45,152 nt of DNA from Dysgonomonas sp. ZJ279 (GCF_011039205.1 NZ_JAAKEL010000024.1:1-45152); one strand, 5' to 3'. Shown: positions 18,850 through 28,984, counted from the first letter of the stretch. Notes: generated from the sequence alone by a model not told the origin. Numbers and translations are program-made.

Positions 18850-18878
18850 CTGCTACTATTCGTATTACGATAGTGCAG
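18850..18878 (+). promoter_or_regulatory. Hairpin in the susC leader
   Basis: CTGC(T)ACTAT(T)CGT pairs with ACGATAGTGCAG around the loop ATT: 12 base pairs interrupted by two single-base bulges. It lies 81 bp before susC and is not followed by a T run, so it is more likely regulatory or stabilising than a terminator. Confidence 0.5.
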
Positions 18879-18959
18879 GTTTGAAATCGACAGATTCTAA
18901 TCCAATCTCATTGTTTTAATTAAATCTAATTTAATCTCAATCGAAAAACACAATAAAAT

Positions 18960-21908
18960 ATGGAAATGAAAAAACACTTATTTCATATGCGCAAAAACTG
19001 CTTGGGAAAAGTATGTCTCATATTATTTCTACTAGCGGGATCAGTTAACCTATATGCGCAAAACCAAAAAATAAATATTTCAGGTATTATTAAAGATGAA
19101 ACAGGAGTACCTCTTATTGGGGCTAATGTTACAGAGAAAGGAACAACTAACGGAACGATGACTGATGTAGAAGGGAATTTCAGTCTAAGTGTTAATAACC
19201 GAGGAACTATACAAATATCGTTCGTAGGTTACATTGCGCAAGAAATGCCGGTAAACGGTAAATCGACGTTCGATATAATATTAAAAGAAGACAGTAGAAT
19301 TCTCGACGAAGTAATAGTTGTAGGTTATGGTAGTACTGTGAAAAAAGATCTGACGACTGCTGTTACAAGTGTTAGCAGCAAGGACTTTTTACAGGGAGCG
19401 GTAAATAGCCCTATGCAGATGATAGATGGAAAAGTTGCAGGTCTATCTATCTCTAATCCTGCTGCAGCCGATCCCAATAAAAATGCAGACATTCAAATTC
19501 GTGGTGCTTCGTCAATGAAAGCAGGTAATAGTCCACTCATTGTTATTGATGGGATGCCGGGAGGAGACCTGCGAAATTTGGCTCAACAGGATATAGAATC
19601 AATCACCGTTCTTAAGGATGGATCAGCGGCAGCTATCTACGGTTCAAGAGCCGCTAATGGGGTAATTCTGGTACAAACCAAACAAGGAAAAGCCGGAAAA
19701 GTATCGATTACATACGACAGTTTTATAGAACATGATGCTGTAGCTAAACGCCCCGAAATACTATCTGCAGAAGAATTTGTCGCAAAAGGCAGAGCTAAAG
19801 ACTGGGGAGCCAGAACAGACTGGTATAATGAACTACTTAATAAAAATAATTTCGGACAGAACCACAATATATCACTAGCAGGAGGTAGCGAAAGTTCTAT
19901 ATTTCGCATATCGGCCAATTACCGGACAAAAGAAGGGTTGGATATAGCTACAAACCGTGAGGAATACGGGCTAAGAGCGAGCTTTAAACAAACAACGCTG
20001 GAAGGTTTGCTTGAAGTAGGAGGAAACGTATCGTATCGTATTGCCGAGGAAGACTGGACGGACTATGCCGTATTTAAGCAGGCAGTCAAACTCAACCCAA
20101 CAGTAGACAAAAATGAAATGAACTATTTTACAGGCCGCTACGACGAGTATAATCCGATAAAATGGCTTACAGAAAGAGAGAGGGGCGCCAGTTGGGAATA
20201 CGCAACTATAGACTTCAATATAAAACTGAACCTTGCTAAAAATCTGAATACGGAGTTACAGCTAGGCCGCCAGGGAATAAACAAAAAGCAACGTGAATAT
20301 TACACCAAGAATCATAAAGAATCTATTGATAATAACCGTGGAGGACGTGCGCGTTTCGAACATGAAAGTTGGGTAGACTGGACTTTAGAGTGGATAGCGA
20401 ACTATGCTTTCAAAGTTAACCAACATGATTTCAAAATTATGGGAGGATATTCTTACCAAGAATTTAATCGTGAAAAACTTATTGCCGAAAATGCCGACTT
20501 CCCTAGCGATGCTTTTACATACAATCAACTGCAAGCAGGAGCATGGAACAAGATTGCCGGACGACTAGGTATGGAATCTGAAAAAGACAAAGAAAAAACA
20601 ACTGCTTTTCTAGGTCGTGTTAATTACAACTTCGATAATCAGTTTCTTGTTACCGCATCTCTCCGATACGAGGGTAATTCCAAATTCGGCACTGATAATA
20701 AATGGGGATATTTCCCGGCCGCATCTGCTGCGTGGCGTTTTTCGAGATTGCCTGTCTTTGAGAATACTACATTTGTCGACGACTTGAAAGTTCGCTTTTC
20801 CTATGGACAGACCGGTCGTTCGGGATTTGATAAATATATAGCTTTATCGAAATATTCTCCTGCATCATATTCTTATGTCGATGGTAAATGGATACAAGTA
20901 TATGGCCCCGGTAATAATCCGAATGCCAATCTGAAATGGGAGAAACAAATATCCTATAACTTAGGTCTGGATTACACACTATTCAATTCAAAATTAAGTG
21001 GTAGCATTGATGTCTTTATCAGAGATGGTCAAGATGTCATCGGAGACTATACATCCCCTGTACCACCTTATATATATTCAACTCTAGTAACAAATGTGGG
21101 GACCACACGCGACAAGGGAATTGAATTACAATTGAACTGGAATGCCGTTAAAACAAAAGATTTCTCATATTCAACCGCCCTTACAGCTTCATACATCAAT
21201 TCTAAAATCAAATCCTTCTCCAGCGGAACATTTACCAAAGGATATGTTGATAGCGAGGGACTTCCTTCACCGGGAAATCCGGGTGCCCCCCAACGTCTTG
21301 CTGATGGAAAAGAAATAGGTTCATTCTATGGATATAGATATGCAGGTGTAGATGCCGATGGCAAGATTCTAATATATGAAGGGGGCAAGAAAAGTGGTAA
21401 CACCGTATTAGCAGAACAAGCCAAAGATTCGGATAAAGCGTATCTTGGTAATGGATCGCCCGATTATGAACTAGCATGGTCTCATTCACTTGCATACAAA
21501 GAGTTTGATCTTAATTTCTTTTTCCGCGGTAAATTCGGTTTTCAAATACTGAATACTTATCAGATGTATTACGGTTTAGTTGCCGAACCGGAAGTGAATC
21601 TATTACAATCTGCCTATAATGATAACGCACACATAAAAGGAGGAAAAGTAATATGTGATTATTTTCTCGAAGATGGAAGTTATTTCAAACTAGATAATAT
21701 CTCTCTCGGATGGACACCTAAAATTAAATCTAAATTTATATCTAATCTGAGACTTTATGGTACAGTAAGAAATGTATTTACAATTACTAAATATAGCGGA
21801 CTCGATCCTACCACTGTTCCTACTGCCGGTCTATGGCCGGGAATAAGCTCGTTGGATGTATATCCGATTGCCCGAAACTTCTCTTTTGGTGTTCAGATAA
21901 GTTATTAA
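18960..21908 (+). CDS. SusC/RagA-type TonB-linked outer-membrane transporter
   Basis: A 982-residue SusC-family transporter that would import an oligomeric nutrient with its SusD partner. It has a signal peptide ending at LYAQ (about residue 34), a carboxypeptidase-like domain (ISGIIKDETGVPLIGANV; TDVEGNFSLSV), the family box LDEVIVVGYG, and a plug with IQIRGASSMKAGNSPLIVID and DGSAAAIYGSRAANGVILV. A 22-strand barrel follows, ending ARNFSFGVQISY. The length is typical. ATG codons at 18960, 18966 and 18987 are all possible starts; none has a clear ribosome-binding site, and the first is used. susD follows after 21 bp. The substrate cannot be predicted because no hydrolase or regulator is adjacent. 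Confidence 0.95.
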   Translation: MEMKKHLFHMRKNCLGKVCLILFLLAGSVNLYAQNQKINISGIIKDETGVPLIGANVTEKGTTNGTMTDVEGNFSLSVNNRGTIQISFVGYIAQEMPVNGKSTFDIILKEDSRILDEVIVVGYGSTVKKDLTTAVTSVSSKDFLQGAVNSPMQMIDGKVAGLSISNPAAADPNKNADIQIRGASSMKAGNSPLIVIDGMPGGDLRNLAQQDIESITVLKDGSAAAIYGSRAANGVILVQTKQGKAGKVSITYDSFIEHDAVAKRPEILSAEEFVAKGRAKDWGARTDWYNELLNKNNFGQNHNISLAGGSESSIFRISANYRTKEGLDIATNREEYGLRASFKQTTLEGLLEVGGNVSYRIAEEDWTDYAVFKQAVKLNPTVDKNEMNYFTGRYDEYNPIKWLTERERGASWEYATIDFNIKLNLAKNLNTELQLGRQGINKKQREYYTKNHKESIDNNRGGRARFEHESWVDWTLEWIANYAFKVNQHDFKIMGGYSYQEFNREKLIAENADFPSDAFTYNQLQAGAWNKIAGRLGMESEKDKEKTTAFLGRVNYNFDNQFLVTASLRYEGNSKFGTDNKWGYFPAASAAWRFSRLPVFENTTFVDDLKVRFSYGQTGRSGFDKYIALSKYSPASYSYVDGKWIQVYGPGNNPNANLKWEKQISYNLGLDYTLFNSKLSGSIDVFIRDGQDVIGDYTSPVPPYIYSTLVTNVGTTRDKGIELQLNWNAVKTKDFSYSTALTASYINSKIKSFSSGTFTKGYVDSEGLPSPGNPGAPQRLADGKEIGSFYGYRYAGVDADGKILIYEGGKKSGNTVLAEQAKDSDKAYLGNGSPDYELAWSHSLAYKEFDLNFFFRGKFGFQILNTYQMYYGLVAEPEVNLLQSAYNDNAHIKGGKVICDYFLEDGSYFKLDNISLGWTPKIKSKFISNLRLYGTVRNVFTITKYSGLDPTTVPTAGLWPGISSLDVYPIARNFSFGVQISY

Positions 21909-21929
21909 TCGCCTTAAACTAATAATAGT

Positions 21930-23633
21930 ATGAAAAAAATAAAAATATTATATCTGTTTTTAGTGTCGGTTGTACTAATGCCGTCATGTACAGATTTGAC
22001 TGAAGAAGCATTTAGCGTAATTCCTACAGACAAATATTATACGGACAAGAACTCCGTTAATGCTGCCGTTATGCGTCCTTACGAACATGGCCATTGGTGT
22101 GGATGGGATGGTGATCGCTGGTATCTGCAAGAGCTTACAGCCGATCAATTTGTTTGGACACAGAAAGGTAAGCATGGATGGGACGACGGACAATGGGTGC
22201 GTCTACATAGTCATACATGGGATAACCTTCAAGGTCAGATATATGGAAGCTGGACAGGTCCATACCAAGGTATAGGCTATATCAATAACACTTTGAATGA
22301 CTTCAAAACATTCGATTTTAATGCAATTGGGGTAACCGATCAGGAAATTGCAGCATATTCTGCGGAACTGAGAGCTTTACGGGTTTGGTACTATACATTC
22401 CTAATCGATTTTTTCAGACATGTACCCATCAGTGAAGACAATCTGACCATCAAGGGGCAATCATCTCCTCAAGAGGTCTTTACATACATGGAAAACGAAA
22501 TCAAAGAAATTTTACCTACTCTAAGTAAAGAACCGGCTATCGGTCGATTTGGCCAAGCCAGTGCAGCATCGTTATTAGTAAGAATGTATCTGAATGCCAA
22601 GGTATGGATAGGGATTGATCGTTACAGTGATTGTGCTACAATGGCTCAGGAAATTATTGATGGCAAATATGGAGCCTATACAATTGATACAGATTACCGA
22701 GGCCCATTTCAATCGTTCTATAATGGAAGAAGATCACCCGAAAATATTTTCGAATGGCCGCATGCTAATAACATATATGATGCAGGCTGGCTATATGATG
22801 CTTTTCACCACTATAAGACCCAGTATATAATGGATACACAATCCAGAGGAACATGGAATGGTGTTCATCTTGCTCCATCCAGAGATCTTGACGGTAATAT
22901 ATATGACTATACATTGGGAAAACCATACGAAAAATTTGCAGATGGAGACTATCGTAAACAGAATTATGAGATTATAGACAAGGACGGAAATACTAAAGGT
23001 TTCTTCTTAATCGGACCTCAATACGAATTCGACCATACAAATGGATTTGGATATGACAAATCGAAACCCGTAGCAGGTGCCGAAGAATGGACCGGGCAAC
23101 AACTGGTATTCGTTGATCAAGTAGGGCGTTTTTCGGAAAAGCCAGATGGAAGATGGAGCGAAGGTTCACATGTTACTACCGGCGAAGAGAATTCAGGGGT
23201 ACGCTTAGCTAAATTCGGGCCACTATCTCTTACCGCAGGCAAGTATATGAATAACTCTATTGCTGAAATCAGATTAGCTGAAATATATTATTCATTAGCT
23301 GAATGTAAATATAGGGCAGGTGATAAAGCAGGAGCAGCAAAACTCCTGGACGCTGTCCGCAAGCGTAACTATCCCGACAGCGAATGGTCGAAATACAGCT
23401 ATGTTACTAATTTATCGAAACTAACAGATCAGGAATTTATTGATGAGTTAGGACGCGAATTCCTTGGCGAACGCCATAGACGAACCGACCTGGTTCGTTG
23501 GGAACGTTTTAGTGATGCTTGGTGGGACAAGGGTATAGATAAAACAGACAAAGATTATGAAATATTTCCAATACCTTCTCGTGCTTTGAGTTCTAATCCT
23601 TTACTAAAACAAACAACTCGGGGCTGGGAATAA
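21930..23633 (+). CDS. SusD/RagB-type nutrient-binding lipoprotein
   Basis: A 567-residue outer-membrane lipoprotein that caps the SusC barrel and binds its substrate. The lipobox LMPSC puts the lipidated Cys at residue 20. Typical SusD features are the N-terminal TEEAFSVIPTDKYYTDKNSV, TPR-like helices (IAAYSAELRALRVWYYTFLIDFF; IAEIRLAEIYYSLAECKYRAG) and the C-terminal GREFLGERHRRTDLVRW with FPIPSRALSSNPLLKQ. It is rich in Trp and Tyr near the N-terminus (GHWCGWDGDRWY), which would suit a carbohydrate site. It is co-transcribed with susC and closed by a terminator 31 bp later. Confidence 0.95.
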   Translation: MKKIKILYLFLVSVVLMPSCTDLTEEAFSVIPTDKYYTDKNSVNAAVMRPYEHGHWCGWDGDRWYLQELTADQFVWTQKGKHGWDDGQWVRLHSHTWDNLQGQIYGSWTGPYQGIGYINNTLNDFKTFDFNAIGVTDQEIAAYSAELRALRVWYYTFLIDFFRHVPISEDNLTIKGQSSPQEVFTYMENEIKEILPTLSKEPAIGRFGQASAASLLVRMYLNAKVWIGIDRYSDCATMAQEIIDGKYGAYTIDTDYRGPFQSFYNGRRSPENIFEWPHANNIYDAGWLYDAFHHYKTQYIMDTQSRGTWNGVHLAPSRDLDGNIYDYTLGKPYEKFADGDYRKQNYEIIDKDGNTKGFFLIGPQYEFDHTNGFGYDKSKPVAGAEEWTGQQLVFVDQVGRFSEKPDGRWSEGSHVTTGEENSGVRLAKFGPLSLTAGKYMNNSIAEIRLAEIYYSLAECKYRAGDKAGAAKLLDAVRKRNYPDSEWSKYSYVTNLSKLTDQEFIDELGREFLGERHRRTDLVRWERFSDAWWDKGIDKTDKDYEIFPIPSRALSSNPLLKQTTRGWE

Positions 23634-23663
23634 AATATAGCGTTTGTGATTAGTTAAAAAGGT

Positions 23664-23705
23664 AAAGAGGCTATTTCGATTTTTGTATTATCGGATAGTC
23701 TCTTT
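23664..23705. terminator. Terminator after susD
   Basis: AAAGAGGCTATTTCGAT pairs with ATCGGATAGTCTCTTT, about 16 pairs including G-T wobbles, around a loop of about 9 nt, with T-rich sequence after it. The membrane-protein gene reading toward it ends at 23725, so it may serve both strands. Confidence 0.75.
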
Positions 23706-23724
23706 ATTATATCTTTATCAGTGT

Positions 23725-25116
23725 TCAATATACTATATCTATAGGAGTTTCATAATATGCCGATATGGCAGGTGCCAAGAATTCGGTATCGCTTGTACCG
23801 AATTTTGATCGGCTTTCCAGATTTTCAAATATACAGGGTGTCTGAGATGCACTATTCTTTTCGATAATTTCTTTTCTCTCATTCCAGATATTATTGATTC
23901 TATTCACATCGAAAAAGCCTTCAATATAAAGTGCTGTAAACAATAATACAGAAAATAGAACTACAGATTGTTTAATCCGTCTCAATACAACTATCTGGCT
24001 ATTTAAGCTATTAAAAATAATCCCTAAAGATATAATATTGAATGTCACTAAACCAAACCAAGCACGTGGTGGAAACTGCGGAGAAAAAATCATCACATAA
24101 ACACTAACAAGTGCCCCAATTAAATATGTCAAATATAAAAATACAATCTTCTTATTAAGCACTTTGTCTTGAGAATTACTTAATAATAAGATAAGACATA
24201 TTAATCCCAATAAATTCAGAGAACCTAATGTTTTTACCGTTTCTTTCGTATATGCTATAAAGTTGAGCATAACCCTCGACAAAGGCACTGGAAATTCGTC
24301 TCCAATGGTAGTGGAACGGACTATATTACCGGGAGCTTTTATCAATATTATATACCCTATAACCAATCCTATTAGTCCGATTATACTCCACAGAGGTATT
24401 TTCCACCTATTTGCTTTGTAATATAGAATAAACAAAATAACTATTATAATTAAACCTGTTACTGTATTCTCATTCGTCCAACCAGTAATAATACCTAGAA
24501 TAAATATACCGATACATTTAGGGAAAGTATATCTAGCACCATTGTTATTGTACAAACGATAGAAAAGCAAAAAGAGGAGAATTATAACTGTACACCATAA
24601 ATAATTAGCACTTCCTGTCAGCCAAAGGAGTGTTTCCCCTATATTAGGCTGAACTATCCAAACAAGACTGTTCACTAGAACCAATAATCCAATACTATGT
24701 TTACCACGGCCTATAATATGATAGTAAATAAGAAATGCATATAATACGTAGGCCAGCGAATTTAGAACATCGGCTATTAAAGGATTGACCCATAACAACA
24801 GTTGAGCTATTACATGAGCAATAGTTCTTCCACCCCACCCGAAATAGTGATTATATTGAAAATCGACTATATCCAGAACTGTTTGTAAAAAACCTGTATT
24901 ATACCTCACTGCCGATGAATAAGCAAAGTCATCCAGCACCATTGGTGTTTTGAGATTGAGTATCAATGCACCACATCCGAATATAAAAGCCACTAGGGAT
25001 AAAAAGAGAACAATTCTCTTTTTATCCCTAGTAAAGCTAGTAGTTATATCATCAAGAAAATATAATATTTTTCTTATAAAGTCAGAAAACTTATTTAACA
25101 ATATAGAAAAATACAT
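23725..25116 (-). CDS. Polytopic membrane protein (DUF6056-like)
   Basis: A 463-residue integral membrane protein with about ten hydrophobic helices. The first helix (KKRIVLFLSLVAFIFGCGALI, about 32-52) is followed by the loop TPMVLDDFAYSS with an Asp-Asp pair, and later GWGGRTIAHVIAQLLLW, QPNIGETLLWLTGSANYLW and WTNENT. This pattern resembles DUF6056 and, more distantly, GT-C glycosyltransferases, where an acidic pair after the first helix is catalytic; enzymatic function is only a suggestion. It is 26 bp behind yidC and may share its transcript. The codons for residues 29-42 form a perfect inverted repeat. Confidence 0.72.
   Translation of the reverse strand: MYFSILLNKFSDFIRKILYFLDDITTSFTRDKKRIVLFLSLVAFIFGCGALILNLKTPMVLDDFAYSSAVRYNTGFLQTVLDIVDFQYNHYFGWGGRTIAHVIAQLLLWVNPLIADVLNSLAYVLYAFLIYYHIIGRGKHSIGLLVLVNSLVWIVQPNIGETLLWLTGSANYLWCTVIILLFLLFYRLYNNNGARYTFPKCIGIFILGIITGWTNENTVTGLIIIVILFILYYKANRWKIPLWSIIGLIGLVIGYIILIKAPGNIVRSTTIGDEFPVPLSRVMLNFIAYTKETVKTLGSLNLLGLICLILLLSNSQDKVLNKKIVFLYLTYLIGALVSVYVMIFSPQFPPRAWFGLVTFNIISLGIIFNSLNSQIVVLRRIKQSVVLFSVLLFTALYIEGFFDVNRINNIWNERKEIIEKNSASQTPCIFENLESRSKFGTSDTEFLAPAISAYYETPIDIVY
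24992..25032. repeat. Perfect 19-bp inverted repeat inside a coding region
   Basis: ACTAGGGATAAAAAGAGAA (24992-25010) and its exact reverse complement (25014-25032) are separated by CAA. The repeat codes for residues around TRDKKRIVLFLSLV of the membrane protein, at the cytoplasm-to-helix junction. As RNA it would form a 19-bp stem with a 3-nt loop about 85 nt after the start codon. Confidence 0.95.
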
Positions 25117-25142
25117 TTCAATATTTTTATTGGCGTAGAATA

Positions 25143-27089
25143 TTATTTCTTTTTCTTATTAGCAGCTCCTTTTTTAGCATTTCCCTTCGCTTGTTGCTGT
25201 TGCAGACGTTGTGCCTCTTCAAGACGAGCCATAAAACCCGATTTCTTTTTAGGCTTAGCTTTATTTGCTTCCAACTTAGCTAATACCTTATCTTCATTTA
25301 TAGCGAAACGGAAAGCTAGAGTCAACAATATAGTAATCAACAATGATATGAAGTAATAGTATGTCAATCCTGAAGGATAATCGTTAAGTACAAAGAAGAA
25401 TACTATCGGCATCAAATACATCATCCATTTCATACCCGGCATTTGTTGCTGTCCGGTATTCGTTGCCTCCATATTGAACTTCGTATACACAATGTTAGTT
25501 ATAGTCATCAGTATACAGAACAAACTGATATGGTTACCTATAATCCAAATAGGATTAGACCATTCTATAATTGCATCATAAGTCGAAAGATCGGGTGCCC
25601 AAAGGAAACTTTGATGACGCAACTCAATCGCATTCGGGAAGAACTGGAATAAGGCAATCAAAATAGGCATTTGCAGCAACATAGGGATACATCCACTCAT
25701 CGGGTTTGCCCCTGCCCTACTATATAAAGCCATTACAGCTTGTTGTTTTTCAGTTGCCTGTTCCGGCTTAGGATATTTAGCATTCAATTCCTCTACCTGC
25801 GGTCGTAAAACTCGCATTTTAGCAGAAGACATAAACGATTTGTATGTCAGAGGTGAAATAATCAATTTTACGATCAATGTTAGTAACAATATCACAATAC
25901 CCATCGACAAACCTGTTGATTTCAACATATTAAACAATGGAATAACAAAATATTGATTTACCCAACGGAACAACGCCCATCCTAGTGGAACTAATTTATC
26001 CAAGTCTAACTGTTGATTAACATCTTTTATATTGGCATCGTATTCCTTAAGATGAGAGTACGACATTGGCCCTAAGTAGTAGGAAAATCCCGCATGCATT
26101 GTACCCGCATTAATATCTACAGTTGCAGGAACATATAATACTGCTTCGCAGGCTTTCAAGTAGTCTTCTGATGCTAATACCTTAGAATCAAGCTGTGCAA
26201 CTTCAATTCGGTCATCGGCAATAAGGATTGAGGCGAAAAACTGATTTTTAAATGCAATCCATTTTGTTGGCTCTTTAACCTCCTTAGACTCATTCTTATC
26301 GGCACTTAGTTCCTCAACATCGCTAGCCATATATTTGTAATAAATATGCGAATAACGTTGCTCGTTCTTTAAACTTTTTTCTTGTCTACGCATTTTTTGA
26401 GACCAGCGTAGTTCGAATAGGTCAGCTTTTTCTCTGGCTAACATAGGTTGCAACCCGACTACATTTATATCATATTTCATCATATAATCATCTTCGGAAA
26501 GCATGTATATGAAGTCAATATATTGGTCGTCAGCATATGCATAACGCATTATCAACGATTCCTTATCTTTTGCAGGAACAGGTGTAAATATAAGGTCACC
26601 CGTTCTCAATACCTTACCGTTCTTGTTAGTAAGTAATAAGTCCAGATTCGAATCCTGATTAAATAGGTATAGTGAATCATTGTCAAAACGATTATAGCCT
26701 TTTAATTGAGCTTTAACCATCTGCCCACCTTTAGTTGAGAAGCTTACTTTCACCTTCTCATTCTCTAAAGTTATAATTTGTTCTACTAAGGTAGTATCAA
26801 CTACAGTATTCAATGAATCAACATTGGCAGCAACCGCTACTGAATCATTTTGAACAGGAGCTGTAACTGCAAAAAAATCATCAGCACCCTTATCTTTTGC
26901 TTTAACACTGTTAGATGACGACGCATTCCGTTGCTCGGCATCGCGCGTTGTTTGTGCGTATTCTATTGAATCACGACGAATTTGTTCTCTTTCTTTTGCA
27001 AGCTCCTCTGCCGATGGCTTGCTCAACACTGAAAATCCTATAAGGACAGCAGCGATAAGGGCAAACCCTATAATCGTATTCTTATCCAT
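25143..27089 (-). CDS. yidC: Membrane protein insertase YidC
   Basis: A 648-residue insertase that places proteins in the inner membrane, alone or with SecYEG. It has an N-terminal anchor (NTIIGFALIAAVLIGFSVL) and a long periplasmic P1 domain (about 100-360). The conserved membrane core follows: TGLSMGIVILLLTLIVKLIISPLTYKSFMSSAKM, then AGANPMSGCIPMLLQMPILIALFQFFP. The last helices are followed by a Lys/Gln-rich tail ending in KKGAANKKKK, usual for ribosome contact in Bacteroidetes YidC. It is 35 bp behind pyrG, in the same direction. Confidence 0.97.
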   Translation of the reverse strand: MDKNTIIGFALIAAVLIGFSVLSKPSAEELAKEREQIRRDSIEYAQTTRDAEQRNASSSNSVKAKDKGADDFFAVTAPVQNDSVAVAANVDSLNTVVDTTLVEQIITLENEKVKVSFSTKGGQMVKAQLKGYNRFDNDSLYLFNQDSNLDLLLTNKNGKVLRTGDLIFTPVPAKDKESLIMRYAYADDQYIDFIYMLSEDDYMMKYDINVVGLQPMLAREKADLFELRWSQKMRRQEKSLKNEQRYSHIYYKYMASDVEELSADKNESKEVKEPTKWIAFKNQFFASILIADDRIEVAQLDSKVLASEDYLKACEAVLYVPATVDINAGTMHAGFSYYLGPMSYSHLKEYDANIKDVNQQLDLDKLVPLGWALFRWVNQYFVIPLFNMLKSTGLSMGIVILLLTLIVKLIISPLTYKSFMSSAKMRVLRPQVEELNAKYPKPEQATEKQQAVMALYSRAGANPMSGCIPMLLQMPILIALFQFFPNAIELRHQSFLWAPDLSTYDAIIEWSNPIWIIGNHISLFCILMTITNIVYTKFNMEATNTGQQQMPGMKWMMYLMPIVFFFVLNDYPSGLTYYYFISLLITILLTLAFRFAINEDKVLAKLEANKAKPKKKSGFMARLEEAQRLQQQQAKGNAKKGAANKKKK

Positions 27090-27124
27090 TTACTAGTTTC
27101 TGTTTATAATATATTCTTTGTTTA

Positions 27125-28735
27125 TCACTTCTTTTTATTTGCGACCACAGCTTTTATAAAGCTAATGAACAAAGGATTAGGGGATAAAACGGTACTGTTG
27201 TATTCAGGATGAAATTGCACACCCAAAAACCATTTTTTCGTTGGCACTTCTACCACTTCCACTAAGCCTGTTTCAGGGTTAATTCCTGTACTCTTCATTC
27301 CGCTATTTTCAAAATCGTCTTTGAAATCGTTATTAAATTCGAAACGATGACGGTGACGCTCTTCTACCATAGGCTTACCATATGCCTTATATACAAGGGA
27401 TCCTTTTGTCAGAGCACATTTGTAAGCACCCAGACGCATTGATCCGCCCATATTGGTAATATTTTTTTGTTCCTCCATCAAGTCAATCACTTTAAATGGA
27501 CTATTAGGATTCATTTCGGTCGAATTAGCATCTTCTAGCCCTAATACATTCCGAGCGTATTCTATTACCATGCATTGCATACCTAAACATATACCAAATG
27601 TAGGGACATCATTTACACGCGCATATTTTATCGCAGCAAATTTACCTTCGATACCACGTTGTCCAAATCCGGGAGCAATAACCAAGCCATCCATAGATGA
27701 CAGCATTTTTTCCACATTCTCATCTGTCAGTTTGTCAGATTGGATAAATTGAAGGTCTAGTTTGTGATCACTATATATAGCAGCTTGCAATAGTGATTCG
27801 TTTATCGATTTATAGGCATCAGGCAGTTCTACGTATTTGCCGACTAAGCCAATACGTATAGTTTCTTTTGCTTGTTTCTTTTTGTCCAAGAAATCACGCC
27901 AAGGTTTCATTTCCGGTTTTTCGCCAATTTCCATTCCAAATTTACGAAGTATTATTTCATCCATTTTTTGCTCTTGCATCTTCAATGGAACTTCATAAAT
28001 AGTAGGAACGTCTACCGATTGCATTACGGCATCAACCTCAACGTTACAGAACAAAGCAACCTTGCGAAGTATCTCTTTATTCAATGGATGCTCGGTTCGT
28101 AGCACTAACATATCAGGCTGAATACCTTCCGATTGAAGTTCTTTTACTGAATGCTGAGTCGGCTTTGTCTTTACTTCCTTTGCAGCAGCAATATATGGCA
28201 CATAAGTAAGGTGTACACAAAGACAATTCTTTCCTAGTTCCCAACGTAATTGACGTACGCTTTCAATAAATGGTAATGATTCGATATCACCAACTGTACC
28301 ACCAATCTCCGTGATTACAAAATCGTAATTATATTTTGAGCCCAACATTTTGATGTTGCGCTTAATTTCATCTGTAATATGAGGTACAATTTGAACTGTC
28401 TTCCCCAGATAATCACCTTTACGTTCTTTACTTATCACGTTCTGATAAATGCGTCCCGTGGTGATATTATTATCCTTGTGGGTGGGTTGATTAAGAAATC
28501 GTTCGTAATGTCCCAAGTCGAGGTCTGCTTCATGACCGTCAACTGTTACATAACATTCTCCATGTTCGTATGGATTTAATGTACCGGGATCGATGTTGAT
28601 GTAAGGATCTAATTTTTGGATAGTAACTTTATAACCCCTTGCTTGTAATAACTTACCTAACGAAGAGGCAATAATGCCTTTGCCTAAGGAAGAAATAACT
28701 CCTCCTGTAACAAAAATATACTTTGTATTAGCCAC
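27125..28735 (-). CDS. pyrG: CTP synthase
   Basis: A 536-residue enzyme making CTP from UTP, ATP and glutamine. The N-terminal synthetase domain starts with KYIFVTGGVISSLGKGIIASSLG and includes KLDPYINIDPGTLNPYEHGE and EIGGTVGDIES. The C-terminal glutamine amidotransferase domain has the nucleophile in GICLGMQ and the His-Glu pair in GVQFHPEYNS. The length is normal. It heads the leftward unit pyrG-yidC-membrane protein. Confidence 0.98.
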   Translation of the reverse strand: MANTKYIFVTGGVISSLGKGIIASSLGKLLQARGYKVTIQKLDPYINIDPGTLNPYEHGECYVTVDGHEADLDLGHYERFLNQPTHKDNNITTGRIYQNVISKERKGDYLGKTVQIVPHITDEIKRNIKMLGSKYNYDFVITEIGGTVGDIESLPFIESVRQLRWELGKNCLCVHLTYVPYIAAAKEVKTKPTQHSVKELQSEGIQPDMLVLRTEHPLNKEILRKVALFCNVEVDAVMQSVDVPTIYEVPLKMQEQKMDEIILRKFGMEIGEKPEMKPWRDFLDKKKQAKETIRIGLVGKYVELPDAYKSINESLLQAAIYSDHKLDLQFIQSDKLTDENVEKMLSSMDGLVIAPGFGQRGIEGKFAAIKYARVNDVPTFGICLGMQCMVIEYARNVLGLEDANSTEMNPNSPFKVIDLMEEQKNITNMGGSMRLGAYKCALTKGSLVYKAYGKPMVEERHRHRFEFNNDFKDDFENSGMKSTGINPETGLVEVVEVPTKKWFLGVQFHPEYNSTVLSPNPLFISFIKAVVANKKK

Positions 28736-28773
28736 TGCTTTTGCGTTTTATATATTTTACTCTTAAGAAAGCA

Positions 28774-28781
28774 CAAAAGTA
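28774..28781 (-). promoter_or_regulatory. -7 element of pyrG
   Basis: TACTTTTG on the minus strand fits TAnnTTTG, 39 bp before the pyrG start. No -33 TTTG at the right distance was seen. Confidence 0.5.
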
Positions 28782-28940
28782 TAAAAATTATTTAGATTGT
28801 GCGTTGTAAAATGCGAGTTATCCGCCTCCTAAAAATAAAATAGTTGTTAACGTTTTATTGCATCCACTCAATTATAGCAAGCCAGTTATACATTTTTTTA
28901 TAAAAACGATTAGAAACTTATGTTTTCAATATTTTTATAT

Positions 28941-28948
28941 TAAATTTG
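28941..28948 (+). promoter_or_regulatory. -7 element of the TetR gene
   Basis: TAAATTTG fits TAnnTTTG, 37 bp before the ATG at 28985. An in-frame TTG at 28946 lies inside this box, which is why it is not used as the start. Confidence 0.5.
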
Positions 28949-28984
28949 CACACTAAACAGAATTATGTGCATCTTTGTTTATCT

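Noticed and set aside
24950-25138. Plus-strand open frame encoding a peptide similar to the start of the membrane protein
   Set aside because: The similarity is caused by the perfect inverted repeat, which reads the same on both strands.
28946-28984. N-terminal extension of the TetR protein from a TTG codon
   Set aside because: The TTG lies inside the -7 promoter box; the ATG at 28985 gives the normal TetR start.
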